Below are positions 63,577-64,000 of a stretch of DNA of 64,000 bases, one piece after another. The DNA is from Alkalihalophilus pseudofirmus (GTDB lineage: Bacteria; Bacillota; Bacilli; Bacillales; Bacillaceae_D). The position numbers were made by a program, and so were the translations under genes. The stretch's first letter is position 1; each line of letters begins with the position of its first letter. The notes below the pieces were generated by a model. The model did not search any database. It saw only the letters and a list, made by a program, of their open reading frames with translations, and had not been told where the DNA came from. Location of the stretch: NCBI RefSeq assembly GCF_029094545.1, contig NZ_CP117835.1, positions 3,948,001 through 4,012,000 of the forward strand, in the 5' to 3' direction.

Positions 63577-64000
63577 TTACTCTTCTTTTTTAGAGCTTTT
63601 GCTAGTTTTTTTTGTGTTAGAAGAACGTTTTGATCTCGAAGAATTCTTTGACTGATCCGATTTCTTTTCTTCTTTTTCTTTTTCTTGTTCTTGTTCCGGC
63701 TCTTCTTCTAGATCTTCCTCTTTCTCTTTCTCTTCTTCTTTCTCTTCCGTTTCTTCTTCTGCCTCTTTTTCTTCACCAGATTCCTCATCTGTTTCGCCTT
63801 CTTCACTAGAAGGATCTGTGCTTTCTTGCTCTTGTTCTTCCTCTTCTATTCTTTCATCTTCCTCAGGATCTTCCTCAGGCTCTTTTTCTTCTTGATCTTT
63901 ATCATCATTCTCTTTTCCGAATAACCCTTTAATATTCTCTTCTAGTTGGTCTAAGCGATTGTTCAGCTTATTGCTGCTAGAATCATGACCTTCCTTTTCT
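63577..64000 (-). CDS. gvpT: highly acidic/charged protein, probable GvpT (partial, 5' end outside window)
   Basis: The last 140 codons only; the frame is open to the window end. It reads LNNRLDQLEENIKGLFG (helical), then more than 80 residues of nearly pure Glu, Lys and Asp (EEKEAEEETEEKEEEKEKEE), then a Ser/Lys-rich basic tail (SSRSKRSSNTKKTSKSSKKEE). Placed 70 bp upstream of gvpU, it occupies the position of gvpT. The call rests on position and on the extreme charge; the N-terminal part needed to prove the family is not visible. Confidence 0.6.
   Translation of the reverse strand, partial: EKEGHDSSSNKLNNRLDQLEENIKGLFGKENDDKDQEEKEPEEDPEEDERIEEEEQEQESTDPSSEEGETDEESGEEKEAEEETEEKEEEKEKEEDLEEEPEQEQEKEKEEKKSDQSKNSSRSKRSSNTKKTSKSSKKEE

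Overview
This window reads as chromosomal DNA of a Bacillaceae (Firmicutes) bacterium, probably a Bacillus or Alkalihalobacillus-type organism. The evidence is strong Shine-Dalgarno sites with frequent TTG and GTG starts, and many recognisable Bacillus genes: isp, sacP/sacA, pdxK, yclNOPQ, cshA, ykkCD, yhfW, ywbE, csaA, yflT and katE. The regulatory sites are also Bacillus-type: a SacT/LicT-type antiterminator target, a TnrA/GlnR box, Fur boxes, sigma-B promoters, a THI box, a guanidine-I riboswitch and ParB parS sites. The very acidic N-terminus of one secreted lipoprotein would suit a salt- or alkali-tolerant species; that is inference.

Layout. 1-8.2 kb: a small hydrophobic peptide, intracellular subtilisin, then sucrose use (sacP behind an RAT antiterminator, sacA further on, with an SDR enzyme and a YjiH-type membrane protein between them) and an orphan ATP-grasp ligase. 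8.2-15.3 kb: azoreductase, pyridoxal kinase, RarD, a stand-alone glutamine synthetase behind a TnrA box, a DinB-fold protein and a beta-hydroxyacid dehydrogenase, bounded by copies of a composite GC-rich repeat. 15.3-19.2 kb: Fur-controlled siderophore importer yclNOPQ. 19.3-25.8 kb: RNA helicase cshA with a long leader, then a divergent maltose module (GH13 alpha-glucosidase; EIICB PTS permease plus MapP-like phosphatase). 25.8-31.3 kb: K+ channel, CYP152 peroxygenase, class IV PHA synthase phaRC and a second P450. 31.4-37.7 kb: a frameshifted flavin reductase, thiC under a TPP riboswitch, a Rieske flavoprotein and ywbE. 37.8-46.3 kb: chemoreceptor, topB, two parS sites, guanidine exporter ykkCD under its riboswitch, a SleB-type hydrolase and two methyltransferases. 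46.3-54.8 kb: aldA, yflT, a GGDEF-EAL protein, tRNA-Cys, csaA, and a divergent alcohol dehydrogenase/regulator pair. 54.8-64 kb: an orphan ParM-type actin segregation cassette with centromere-like repeats, an oligopeptide-binding lipoprotein, katE, an RsbR-like protein and the end of a gas-vesicle operon (gvpT-like, gvpU).

The most unusual items are (i) the actin-type plasmid segregation cassette sitting alone among chromosomal genes, with two exact 26-bp repeats upstream, and (ii) a family of composite elements of about 390 bp made of two related, inverted, structured cores whose end stems change compensatorily between copies. No insertion sequence, integrase, prophage or CRISPR array was found.
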